Below are positions 44,979 to 53,280 of a stretch of DNA of 64,000 nucleotides, in pieces. The notes under the pieces were generated by a model. It did not search any database and had not been told where the DNA came from. It was given only the letters and a program-made list of their open reading frames with translations. The position numbers were made by a program, and so were the translations under genes. The DNA comes from Arthrobacter dokdonellae. GTDB lineage: Bacteria > Actinomycetota > Actinomycetes > Actinomycetales > Micrococcaceae. The first letter of the stretch is position 1; every line of letters begins with the position of its first letter. Where the stretch lies: contig NZ_CP029643.1 of assembly GCF_003268655.1 (NCBI RefSeq), positions 62,001 to 126,000 on the forward strand. The letters run 5' to 3'.

Positions 44979-45659
44979 TCAGTTCCGGAGCGACCGCTCC
45001 GGTTCGGAGAGAGCCTCTCGGGAGGAGGCATGGACGTGGTCCCTCATGGCGGTTTCGGCGCCGAAAGGGTCTTTATGTTCGATCATTTCCAGGACGGCGC
45101 GGTGCTCGCGGGTGGATGCTGCGAGCCTGCCCGGATGCTCAATAGTGCGCAGGACCAGCCGGTGGTACGCGAGCTGGTTCATGAGCCGCTCATAGTGTTC
45201 GGCTAGTTTGAGATTGTCCGAGCCCCGGACGATCGTCCAGTGAAATTCATGTACCAGCCGGGCATAGGCCCCGCTGTCGCTCGTAAGGACCGCGGCTTCG
45301 GATTCTTCGAGGTTCAGGCGGAGGGTGGACAGTTCCGGTGTCTGGCCACGGCGGGCAAGCAGCGATGCCGCGAGGCCCTCCAGGGACTCCTTGAGCTGGA
45401 ACAGCTCGATGATCTCCCTGTGGGTCGGTTCACGGACGAAGGTTCCAACCTTCGGCCGTATCTCCACCAGCCCCTCATTCTGAAGCTGCTTGAGGGCTTC
45501 CCGTACCGGAGTGCGACTGACGTCGAATTCCTGGGCAAGGAAAGCCTCCGGCAGCACCGCGCCAGGCGGGAAGTCGCCTCCCAGGACGAGTCTCCGGATT
45601 TTCTCCAAAAGGCCCTCGCGCCCGTCCACTTCAACAGTCAGTACCGATTCTTCTTGCAT
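44979..45659 (-). CDS. GntR-family (FadR/FCD-type) regulator
   Basis: 226 residues from the ATG at 45659; an in-frame ATG at 45680 is the alternative. An N-terminal winged helix (FLAQEFDVSRTPVREALKQL, then NEGLVEIRPKVGTFV) is followed by an FCD helical effector domain with the metal-binding-type residues EFHWTIVRGSDN and STREHRAVLEMIEHKD. It stands between the two catabolic arms, and a perfect inverted repeat covers its start, so it probably represses both arms and itself until the substrate or an intermediate binds. Confidence 0.85.
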   Translation of the reverse strand: MQEESVLTVEVDGREGLLEKIRRLVLGGDFPPGAVLPEAFLAQEFDVSRTPVREALKQLQNEGLVEIRPKVGTFVREPTHREIIELFQLKESLEGLAASLLARRGQTPELSTLRLNLEESEAAVLTSDSGAYARLVHEFHWTIVRGSDNLKLAEHYERLMNQLAYHRLVLRTIEHPGRLAASTREHRAVLEMIEHKDPFGAETAMRDHVHASSREALSEPERSLRN

Positions 45660-45687
45660 GCATGTCAGCCTATGTTGCATGCAAGAA
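45651..45687. promoter_or_regulatory. Perfect inverted repeat over the gntR start (candidate operator)
   Basis: TTCTTGCATGCA (45651-45662) and TGCATGCAAGAA (45676-45687), both 12 bp, perfectly complementary, spacer 13 bp. It overlaps either possible gntR start and lies 113 bp from the divergent reductase gene, well placed for GntR control of both. Confidence 0.65.
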
Positions 45688-45799
45688 GGGCGTCAAGTGA
45701 GAAAGTGCCTTTCTTCTAACTTCTCTACAATCCCGCTGTTTAAGGGTTTTTTCTCATTTTGGTTGACGTGGTGATGTGACCTGCCTTACGGTCATTGGT

Positions 45800-46738
45800 A
45801 TGCAACAGACTCTTCAACCGCTGATCACGTCAACCTGGCTCGCCGCTTGGGACCAGGGAGAACTCGACGCTTTAGACGGCCTCATGGCAGCTGACTACAC
45901 GCGCACCAGCAAGGCGACGGGGGCAACCGTCGACATTACTGGTCTCAAAGCAGAGATCGCCGCAGTGCGGGAAGCCTTCCCGGACCTGCGCACGACGATC
46001 GATGACATCGTCGAGGGTGCGGAAACGGTGGCCGTCTTCTGGACGTCCACGGGCACCCACACCCGCGACTACCTCGGCGTCCCCGCAACAGGACTTAGCG
46101 TTCAGACCAGGGGCTCCAACATCCTGATTCTCAAAGAGGGAAGGATCACCAGGGAAACCGTGACGTGGGACGGGAGCGAACTGCTGGCCGCCCTCGGGAT
46201 TCGCCCCCTGCGCGGCATCGCCGCGCCGGAGGGTGGGGCCGGCGTTGACTTTCCCGAGCTCGACGTAAACATGATGAAGGCGTTCAACCGCCAGTTCATC
46301 ACCGGCGTCACTGTGGTCACCACCATGGACGGCGAAACCCCCAAGGGACTGGCAGCGAACTCGTACTGCTCAGTCTCCATCGAGCCGCCCCTCGTGCTCG
46401 TCTGTGTGCAGAAGAGCTCGAGCACCTACCCGGCGCTGTTCTCCTCTAGCCACCTCGGCATCAACATTCTGGGTACGGAACAGAAGGAGACGGTCAGCGT
46501 CTTCGCTTCCAAGGCCCAGGACAAGTTCGCGGAGCTCGACTGGCATGAGGGCCCGAAAGGCAGCCCACTTCTGGACGGCTCGGCCGCATCCCTTGAAGCC
46601 GAGATCCAGGAGCGATTCCAGGCAAGGACGCACACAGTTTTTATCTGCCGGGTCCGGCACGCCGAGATCGCCGACACGCCACCCATGGTCTACAAGGCCG
46701 GCCGGTTTTATGACAGCGCAGAACTCGCTGAACTCTAA
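45800..46738 (+). CDS. SnoaL-like domain fused to a flavin reductase
   Basis: 312 residues from the ATG at 45800. Residues 1-130 form a SnoaL/NTF2-like domain (EAFPDLRTTIDDIVEGAETV, GTHTRDYLGVPATG). A linker leads to a flavin reductase domain from about residue 155, with MMKAFNRQFITGVTVVTT, GLAANSYCSVSIEPPLVLV and FVFI-type strands typical of RutF/HpaC reductases. The reductase half should supply FMNH2 to the LLM monooxygenase; the SnoaL half may bind or isomerise an intermediate. This fusion is unusual to my knowledge. Confidence 0.75.
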   Translation: MQQTLQPLITSTWLAAWDQGELDALDGLMAADYTRTSKATGATVDITGLKAEIAAVREAFPDLRTTIDDIVEGAETVAVFWTSTGTHTRDYLGVPATGLSVQTRGSNILILKEGRITRETVTWDGSELLAALGIRPLRGIAAPEGGAGVDFPELDVNMMKAFNRQFITGVTVVTTMDGETPKGLAANSYCSVSIEPPLVLVCVQKSSSTYPALFSSSHLGINILGTEQKETVSVFASKAQDKFAELDWHEGPKGSPLLDGSAASLEAEIQERFQARTHTVFICRVRHAEIADTPPMVYKAGRFYDSAELAEL

Positions 46739-46741
46739 GTT

Positions 46742-46785
46742 CCGGCGCGGCTGGCAAACCCTCGGACAGGAACCAGCCGCGCCGG
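46742..46785 (+). terminator. Strong GC-rich hairpin after the reductase gene
   Basis: CCGGCGCGGCTGG and CCAGCCGCGCCGG, 13-bp perfect arms with an 18-base loop, beginning just after the stop codon. No T-run follows; it may end or attenuate transcription before the permease. Confidence 0.5.
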
Positions 46786-46839
46786 CCCAAACTGCTCGTA
46801 AGCAGCGCACCAGGGTGCGCATCCAACTTTAGGACAACA

Positions 46840-48273
46840 ATGAACGCAGACACCATGCGCACCGCCGGCGAAGACAGTGTCGCCGAAGACCGCGGGTACC
46901 GCAACAGTCTCACCAAGATCGAGCCCTACGGCATCGAGCACATCCCGGATGTGGAACGCCATGGCAGGCCCCGCTCCCAGTTCTTCCTCTGGTTCGCCGC
47001 AGGCATGAATTTCCCCATCGTCGTCCTTGGCTTCAGTGCCGCCTATTTCGGTCTGCCCTTCTGGGCCGCGGCCCTGGCCATCGTCCTCGCGGGCCTGACT
47101 TCCTCGGCGGGAATGGGATACCTCTCGGCCATGGGCGTCCGGCTGGGCGTCCCGCAGCAGATGCAGGGCCGGGGACCCCTCGGATTCATCGGCAACCTGT
47201 TCCCGGTGGCATATGTGAATGTCTTCGCCGGCGTCGGCTGGGCTGCGGTGACCGTGATCCTCGGGGGCAAGGCAATCTCGCTGCTGACTGATATCCCGTT
47301 CTGGCTCTCCGCTTTGGTGCTCATGGGAATCCAACTCGGCGTGGCTGTCATCGGGTACAACCTGATCCACTTCCTCCAGCGCATCCTCTCCTTCGTCCTG
47401 GTGATCGGCTTCGTCTTCATCACCGTCGTGGCAGCCGCCAATGGACACATCGTCAACCATTTCAACCCCTCAGCCAAGGGCTTTGACGGCATCGGCGGAT
47501 GGATCACCTTCTTCGGCTGGTTCTTCTCCTTCATCGTCGCCTGGATGCCCTTCGCCTCCGACTACTCCCGCTACCTGCCGAACACCCCCGGCAACAGGCG
47601 TGGCGCCAGCCGGGCAACGATGCTGGGAAACTTCATCACCTTGGTGTGGATGGGGATCCTTGGCACCCTCCTTGGATCAACCGCGACAGCCAGCGACAGC
47701 ATTGGCGCGCTCAAGGAGCTGATGGGCCCCTGGGCCGCCGTCGGTCTCGGAGTGGTGGCCCTGTCCTCCTTCACGCAGAACTTCCTGAACGTCTACGGTG
47801 GCGCCATCTCCATCCAGACTATGGGTGTACCCGTCAAACGACACACCGCCGTCGTCGTCATCTGCGTGGCCTCCTACCTCGTGGCCTTGTTTGGCCAGGA
47901 AGGATTCAACGCAGGTTTCACCGCCTTCCTGAACCTGACCGCCTACTGCATCGCCCCCTATGTCGCCGTCCTCGTATGTGACTACCTCTTTGGAGGACGC
48001 AGGACCGAACGAGGCCTGCGTGAACTCTTCGACAAGAGCAGAAAATTCGAATGGGGCTTCGTTGCCTGGGCCGCAGGCGTCGTCCTCTCATCCCCGTTCT
48101 GGATGTCCTCGATCTACACCGGCCCGATCGCCGCCGCTTTCCCGCAAATCGGCGACCTCTCCTACTACGTCGCAGCCGCCATCGCGACCGTCGTCTACCT
48201 GGCCACCCACCGCCGCCCGCGCCTCTCGGGACACAAAATGCTCGATCGAAGCGCCACCGGGCAAACCCTCTAA
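46840..48273 (+). CDS. NCS1-family nucleobase/N-heterocycle permease
   Basis: 477 residues, about twelve membrane helices. The N-terminus carries the family loop SDYSRYLPNTPGNRRG in the middle and GMGYLSAMGVRLGVPQQMQ early. NCS1 (cytosine/purine, allantoin, hydantoin) symporters import flat N-heterocycles with Na+ or H+. Its place in the divergent arm is the strongest hint that the pathway's substrate is an N-heterocycle. Confidence 0.85.
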   Translation: MNADTMRTAGEDSVAEDRGYRNSLTKIEPYGIEHIPDVERHGRPRSQFFLWFAAGMNFPIVVLGFSAAYFGLPFWAAALAIVLAGLTSSAGMGYLSAMGVRLGVPQQMQGRGPLGFIGNLFPVAYVNVFAGVGWAAVTVILGGKAISLLTDIPFWLSALVLMGIQLGVAVIGYNLIHFLQRILSFVLVIGFVFITVVAAANGHIVNHFNPSAKGFDGIGGWITFFGWFFSFIVAWMPFASDYSRYLPNTPGNRRGASRATMLGNFITLVWMGILGTLLGSTATASDSIGALKELMGPWAAVGLGVVALSSFTQNFLNVYGGAISIQTMGVPVKRHTAVVVICVASYLVALFGQEGFNAGFTAFLNLTAYCIAPYVAVLVCDYLFGGRRTERGLRELFDKSRKFEWGFVAWAAGVVLSSPFWMSSIYTGPIAAAFPQIGDLSYYVAAAIATVVYLATHRRPRLSGHKMLDRSATGQTL

Positions 48274-48274
48274 G

Positions 48275-48313
48275 ACCGGGTGGCTCCCCGACGAGCAGAG
48301 GGGAGCCACCGGT
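48275..48313 (+). terminator. GC-rich hairpin between permease and Nudix genes
   Basis: Arms ACCGGGTGGCTCCCC and GGGGAGCCACCGGT around ten bases, one bulged G. Begins after the permease stop. No T-run. Confidence 0.45.
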
Positions 48314-48397
48314 CCCATCCACAACAGCAATGGGCCACCACGGCCATGCAGCACCGCCGCATCCACCCAACACCAACCGAACCGGACGAGGATGACC

Positions 48398-48880
48398 ATG
48401 AGCATCGCACCGCTGTCACGGGCAGGCGGAGAGCGCGCACCCGCGGAAGGCCCGCCCCGCACCGTCGTGGCCGTCATCGTTGAGTGGCGGGGACGGATCG
48501 CCCTCTTCAAGCGCAGCCAGTCCGTCGGACACGACCGCGGACTCTGGCATTGCGTCACCGGATACCTTGAGCCTGGAACCTCTCCTGAAGAGCAGGCCTT
48601 CACGGAACTTCGGGAGGAAACAGGGCTTGCCGAGAACGACCTGGTCGGCTTCCGGCAGGGGACGCCGCTACTCCTGCCAGACAGCCACGGCAGTCCGTGG
48701 CTGGTGCACACTTTCACGGCCAGCGCCCGGAACCGCAGGCTGAGCGTCAATGACGAACACGACACCTTCCGCTGGGTGGCGCAGTCGAAGATCAGGCGAT
48801 TCAGCAACCGCGTCACGTGGCTGGATCAGGTCCTCGGGGCGGCCCCGGTACCACCAGACCGGCACGGAACAGGAGCATGA
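48398..48880 (+). CDS. Nudix hydrolase
   Basis: 160 residues from the ATG at 48398, with GAGG 6 bp upstream. The Nudix box lies near residue 55-75: GYLEPGTSPEEQAFTELREE then TGL. The usual RE before the first helix reads TE; the metal-binding EE remains. Its stop overlaps the riboflavin kinase start (ATGA). That coupling suggests it acts on a flavin nucleotide, for example FAD to FMN plus AMP; this is inference. Confidence 0.75.
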   Translation: MSIAPLSRAGGERAPAEGPPRTVVAVIVEWRGRIALFKRSQSVGHDRGLWHCVTGYLEPGTSPEEQAFTELREETGLAENDLVGFRQGTPLLLPDSHGSPWLVHTFTASARNRRLSVNDEHDTFRWVAQSKIRRFSNRVTWLDQVLGAAPVPPDRHGTGA

Positions 48881-49347
48881 CAGTCATTCAGGGCATCGTC
48901 GAACACGGGGACAAACGAGGCAGGACAGTCGGATTTCCCACCGCAAACATCCCGCTCCTTGACGACCAAACCGAGGACGGGGTATGGGCTGCGGTGGTCC
49001 GGACAGACTCTGGAAGATCCTGGCTGGCAGCAGTTTCCATTGGACGACGGCAAACGTTTTATGCCGAGGCCGGAAGGAAATTGCTCGAAGCCCACCTCCT
49101 GGACTTCAACGAGGACCTCTACGGGCGGCAGCTGACTGTCACCCTGACCGCCAAGCTGCGGGAACAACAAAGCTTCTCAAGCATGAACGCCCTGACCGGG
49201 CAACTGCGCAATGACGTCACGGCAACCCGGAACTGGGCCCAACGGCACGCTCCCGGGCACTTTTCGCCAGAATCGCACGAGAGCGGTACCGTGCCGGTGC
49301 CCCGGACCGTGGCAGCCGCCACAATGACCAACCCACAAGGACTTTAG
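48877..49347 (+). CDS. Stand-alone riboflavin kinase (RibF C-terminal type)
   Basis: 156 residues. It has the flavokinase signature GRTVGFPTANI near residue 14-24, a later LLDFNEDLYGRQLTV strand, and no N-terminal FAD synthetase domain. ATP-dependent conversion of riboflavin to FMN is the family activity. The C-terminal 45 residues are an extra flexible tail. It is coupled to the Nudix gene, and both precede the dehydrogenase. A dedicated kinase beside an FMN-using monooxygenase and reductase implies local cofactor supply. Confidence 0.8.
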   Translation: MTVIQGIVEHGDKRGRTVGFPTANIPLLDDQTEDGVWAAVVRTDSGRSWLAAVSIGRRQTFYAEAGRKLLEAHLLDFNEDLYGRQLTVTLTAKLREQQSFSSMNALTGQLRNDVTATRNWAQRHAPGHFSPESHESGTVPVPRTVAAATMTNPQGL

Positions 49348-49359
49348 AAGGAGCGCCAA

Positions 49360-50886
49360 GTGCCTGAAGGAAATACAACGACCACTGGGACCGTCATCAC
49401 CGGGCATGAAGCAAAGCTCCTCGCCTCCGTGCCCACAGGCCTCCTCATTAACGGACAGTGGCGTGAAGCGTCCGAAGGCGGTACCTTCGACGTCCACGAC
49501 CCCGCCACCGGCGAGGTCCTGGCCACCCTGGCCTCTGCCACCAGCGCAGACGCCGTCGCCGCCCTCGACGCGGCGGACGCCGTCCAGGCCTCGTGGGCGC
49601 GGACGGCGCCGCGGGAACGGGCCGAAATCCTGCGCCGCGCCTTCGACCTGGTCACGGCACGGGCCGAGGACTTCGCCCTGCTCATGACCCTGGAAATGGG
49701 CAAGCCGCTGGCAGAAGCCCGCGGGGAAGTCACCTACGGGGCGGAGTTCCTGCGCTGGTTCTCCGAAGAGACGGTCCGCGACCATGGCCGCTACCTCACC
49801 ACCCCGGAGGGCAAGAACAAGATCCTGGTCCAGCACAAACCGGTGGGCCCGTGCCTGCTCATCACCCCCTGGAACTTCCCGCTGGCGATGGCCACCCGCA
49901 AGGTCGCACCCGCGATCGCCGCAGGCTGCACCATGGTCCTCAAACCCGCCAAACTCACGCCCCTGACCTCCCAGCTGTTTGCCCAGACCATGCTCGAAGC
50001 CGGCCTGCCCGCGGGCGTTCTGAACGTGGTGTCCTCCTCCAACGCTGCCGGCATTTCCGGCCCGTTGCTTGCGGACCCGCGCCTGCGAAAAGTCTCCTTC
50101 ACCGGCTCCACCCCGGTAGGCAAGCGCCTCATGGCCGACGCCGCACAAAACGTGCTCCGCACCTCCATGGAACTGGGCGGCAACGCACCGTTCATCGTGT
50201 TCCAGGACGCAGACCTGGACAAGGCCGTGGAAGGCGCCATGGCCGCCAAAATGCGGAACATGGGCGAGGCCTGCACCGCCGCCAACAGGTTCCTGGTCCA
50301 GGAGTCCGTGGCTGTTGAGTTTACCCAAAAGTTTGTCGCCGCCATGGGCGCCCTGACCACCGGCCGCGGCACCGAACCGGACACCCAGGTCGGCCCGCTC
50401 ATCGACGCCGGAGCACGCGACGACGTTCACGCCCTGGTGACCGCCGCCGTTACCGCCGGAGCAACAGCCGTCACAGGCGGTGTGCCCTTTGACCGTCCCG
50501 GATACTTCTACCCGCCCACCGTCCTGGCTAATGTCGCGAACGATGCCGAAATCCTCCGCCAGGAAATCTTCGGCCCCGTCGCCCCTGTCACCACCTTCAC
50601 CACCGAAGAAGACGCCATCCGGCTCGCCAACGCCAGTGAATACGGGCTGGCCTCCTACATCTACGGCCGCGACCTCAACCGGCTCCTGCGCGTGGCCGAA
50701 CAGATCGACTTCGGCATGGTCGGCTTCAACGCCGGCGTCATCTCCAACGCCGCCGCTCCCTTCGGCGGCGTCAAACAATCCGGACTCGGCCGCGAAGGAG
50801 GCATGGAAGGCATCGCGGAGTACACCACCACCCAATACATCGGCATCGCAGACCCATACGCCAGCCGCGACGGCCAGACATCATGA
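49360..50886 (+). CDS. Succinate-semialdehyde-type aldehyde dehydrogenase
   Basis: 508 residues from a GTG with AGGAGCG upstream. It has TPWNFPLAMATRKVAPAIAA, ELGGNAPFIVFQDADLDKAV with the base Glu, GEACTAANRF with the catalytic Cys, and EIFGPVAPVTTF. The AxTCxAANRF-like catalytic region is that of the GabD group. It likely oxidises succinate semialdehyde (or a similar C4 aldehyde) to feed the TCA cycle at the end of the pathway. Confidence 0.85.
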   Translation: MPEGNTTTTGTVITGHEAKLLASVPTGLLINGQWREASEGGTFDVHDPATGEVLATLASATSADAVAALDAADAVQASWARTAPRERAEILRRAFDLVTARAEDFALLMTLEMGKPLAEARGEVTYGAEFLRWFSEETVRDHGRYLTTPEGKNKILVQHKPVGPCLLITPWNFPLAMATRKVAPAIAAGCTMVLKPAKLTPLTSQLFAQTMLEAGLPAGVLNVVSSSNAAGISGPLLADPRLRKVSFTGSTPVGKRLMADAAQNVLRTSMELGGNAPFIVFQDADLDKAVEGAMAAKMRNMGEACTAANRFLVQESVAVEFTQKFVAAMGALTTGRGTEPDTQVGPLIDAGARDDVHALVTAAVTAGATAVTGGVPFDRPGYFYPPTVLANVANDAEILRQEIFGPVAPVTTFTTEEDAIRLANASEYGLASYIYGRDLNRLLRVAEQIDFGMVGFNAGVISNAAAPFGGVKQSGLGREGGMEGIAEYTTTQYIGIADPYASRDGQTS

Positions 50887-51098
50887 CGGGCAGCAGGACC
50901 TCGACAGGCAAGCGCCACCTCGCCGCGATCGGCACACACCGGATCCCGTCACTTCGGGGACACCACGGCTCCTGAGTTTGAACTACCCAGACGATCACTA
51001 CCGCCTGGGGCTACGCCACCAAAAAACGGACGCCAGTGCTCAATGATCCGTAGATCGTTATGGCAATTGAGTTTTTTGCCAAAAATATGTGTCATTGC

Positions 51099-51342
51099 TC
51101 ATCCATCATGACGCACACGGCACGTGGTTCCAGGGGCCGCGTCATGTTGGATGAGAAATCATGGCAAGGTCGTCTCATTCAACATGACGCAAACCGCCGC
51201 AGTGCGTCTTTAAGTTCGGGTCAGAGGCCGAGGGGCTGGGCTTTCTTGCGAGGGGTCCCTCGGTCGGTGCGGTGTTCACCAGGCTTGTGCCGGGGCGGGC
51301 CGTGGGTTCTCTTTCGGCAAATCTGCGTCATGGTGTATGAGA
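51099..51342. repeat. Repeated transposon-end-like motifs, set 1
   Basis: Four copies of an 18-bp motif close to GCGTCATGTTGGATGAGA, at 51099-51116 (inverted), 51139-51156, 51173-51190 (inverted) and 51325-51342. Multiple end-binding sites in both orientations are typical of IS21- or IS481-like termini. No transposase gene belongs to them here. The surrounding stretch 50887-51357 has no gene. Confidence 0.6.
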
Positions 51343-51357
51343 TACGCTGACGGCATG

Positions 51358-51426
51358 TGTCACGATACCTGAGCAAAAACCCCGGGGTACGTCACGATCG
51401 GTGAGCACGCGTCAAGATAAATGAGC
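51358..51426 (+). repeat. Repeated transposon-end-like motifs, set 2
   Basis: Three direct copies of TGTCACGATACCTGAGC-like sequence at 51358-51374, 51390-51406 and 51410-51426. Separate in sequence from sets 1 and 3. Probably an orphan IS end. Confidence 0.55.
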
Positions 51427-51787
51427 CGTGACAGTGTCCGGTCTCAATTTACTTGGCCATGCTGACCTGCGGCTTGGCCAGATAAATTGAGACGCGTCGC
51501 GCCGCAGTCGTCTCAATTTTGTTGGCCATTCCGTATGCGTTCCGGCTGGTGGCGCAAGCTGATCGCCCTTGCGAGGACCGGGAAGTCGTCTGTTACCCGT
51601 GGCCAACTTGAGTGAGACAGGAAGCCTCGAACCGTAGGTGGCCAGATTAACTGAGATTCTGGCCAACAAAACTGAGATGGGATGTCCGGTCTCAATTTAC
51701 TTGGCCATGCTGACCTGCGGCTTGGCCAGATAAATTGAGACGGTCAAGTCCCATTACGTGGTGTAATTTTTTGTTTCCTTTTGGTGG

Positions 51788-52000
51788 TTAGAAGGATGGG
51801 TTTTCGGGGTCGTTGGTGGCGGGGTTGATTCCGGTGTCCTGGTCGGTGGTCCATCCGGCGTTGGGGTCGAGGAAGTCCTCGGGGAAGGGCGCGGGGCGGC
51901 CGGTTTCGTCCCACCAGCCGGTTTCTTCGCCGGCGGCGAGTAGGGCGAGGTCTTCGGCGCGGGGGCGGCCAAAGGGGTGCCAGTTCGGTGTCGTGTTCAT
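51788..52000 (-). CDS. Small passenger protein of the IS256 element
   Basis: 70 residues, acidic, Pro- and Trp-rich (HPFGRPRAEDLALLAAGEE). It lies between the transposase stop and the left end of the IS. Small frames at this place are seen in related actinobacterial IS256 elements; function unknown. Confidence 0.5.
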   Translation of the reverse strand: MNTTPNWHPFGRPRAEDLALLAAGEETGWWDETGRPAPFPEDFLDPNAGWTTDQDTGINPATNDPENPSF

Positions 52001-52014
52001 CGTCTCGGTGTCCC

Positions 52015-53280
52015 TTAGGCGGTCAGGAGCAGGCCGGGGTGGGCCGGCTCGGTGTCGTGAAGAATGTGGATGAGTTTACGCATGGAGGTCTCGGAAAGGT
52101 AGCGGCGTTCGCCGTACTGCCATTCCTCGTGTTGTTCCTGCAGGACCGCGCCGATCAGGCGGGTGGCCGAGTCCCGGTCGGGGAAGATTTGCACGACGTC
52201 GGCGCGGCGCTTGATCTCCCGGTTGAGTCGCTCGATGGGATTATTTGACCAGACCTTTTGCCAGTGTTCCCGGGGCAGGGCCGCGAACGCGGTCAGGTCC
52301 GGTTCGGCGTTCTCGAGCATCTGGGCGACCTCGGGGAAGGACGCGCGCAAGGACGCGGTGACCTGGCCGTACTGGGCGGTGACGGCTTCCTGGCTGGTCT
52401 GGGCGAAGATCGTGGAGATCAGCGCGTTGACCGGCTTGGAGTGCGCGGAGCCGAGCTTCTGGGTCACGTTGCGGGCGAAGTGGACGCGGCAGCGCTGCCA
52501 TCCGGCGCCGGGCAGGATTGCTTTGACGGCGGCCTTGATCCCGGCGTGCGCGTCGGAAGTCACCACGGCCACGCCCAGCGGGTCGGCGTCCGTGGCGGTC
52601 TTGAGACCGCGTTCACGCAGGGATCGAAGGAACTCGGTCCAGAAGTCGGTCGTCTCCGCATCTCCGAGGGCCATCCCGAGGATCTCCCGCCGCCCCTCTC
52701 CACTGACGCCGGTGGCGACCACGAGGGCTTGGGAGACGACCCGGCCGCGCACGCGCACGTCCAGGTACGTCGCATCCAGGAACAGGTACGGGAACCAGGT
52801 GTGGTCCAGGCGCCGGCCCAGGAACTCATGCACGGCCTCGTCAATCTCCGAGCAGATCCGCGAGACCGTGGACCGGGAGATGCCGGTGTCGTTGCCCAGT
52901 GCACGCACCAGCTGGTCGACCTTGCGGGTGGAGACCCCGTCGATCCAGGCCTGGCAGACCACGGCGTACAAGGCCTTGTCGACCCGGCGGCGCGGGGAGA
53001 GCAGGGAGGGGAAGAACGAGCCCTCCCGCAGCTTGGGGATCGCCACCTCGAGCTCCCCGGCCGGGGTGGCGAGCCGCTTGGCCCGCGTGCCGTTGCGCCG
53101 GGTGGCCCGCTCCGGGGTGCGCTCGTAACGTCCGGCACCGATCTTCGCGGTCGCCTCCGCATCGACCAGGTCCTGCATGCCCGCCTGCAGCATCCGCCGG
53201 AACACGTCCTCATGGGCGAGGTCCGGCTCCGCGAGCAGTTCCGAGATCAGGGAAGTCAGGGCAGAATGATTATGGGTCAT
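52015..53280 (-). CDS. IS256-family transposase
   Basis: 421 residues from the ATG at 53280; an upstream in-frame ATG lies outside the IS and is rejected. IS256/MULE-type DDE protein: LDATYLDVRVRG with the first Asp, VVTSDAHAGIKAAV with the second, and WQKVWSNNPIERLNREIKRR with the Glu. The gene fills most of the element. Intact, so the IS may be active. Confidence 0.9.
   Translation of the reverse strand: MTHNHSALTSLISELLAEPDLAHEDVFRRMLQAGMQDLVDAEATAKIGAGRYERTPERATRRNGTRAKRLATPAGELEVAIPKLREGSFFPSLLSPRRRVDKALYAVVCQAWIDGVSTRKVDQLVRALGNDTGISRSTVSRICSEIDEAVHEFLGRRLDHTWFPYLFLDATYLDVRVRGRVVSQALVVATGVSGEGRREILGMALGDAETTDFWTEFLRSLRERGLKTATDADPLGVAVVTSDAHAGIKAAVKAILPGAGWQRCRVHFARNVTQKLGSAHSKPVNALISTIFAQTSQEAVTAQYGQVTASLRASFPEVAQMLENAEPDLTAFAALPREHWQKVWSNNPIERLNREIKRRADVVQIFPDRDSATRLIGAVLQEQHEEWQYGERRYLSETSMRKLIHILHDTEPAHPGLLLTA

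Noticed and set aside
48275..48397. FMN riboswitch before the flavin genes
   Set aside because: Only a simple hairpin with one bulge is visible; the conserved multi-stem FMN element cannot be seen.
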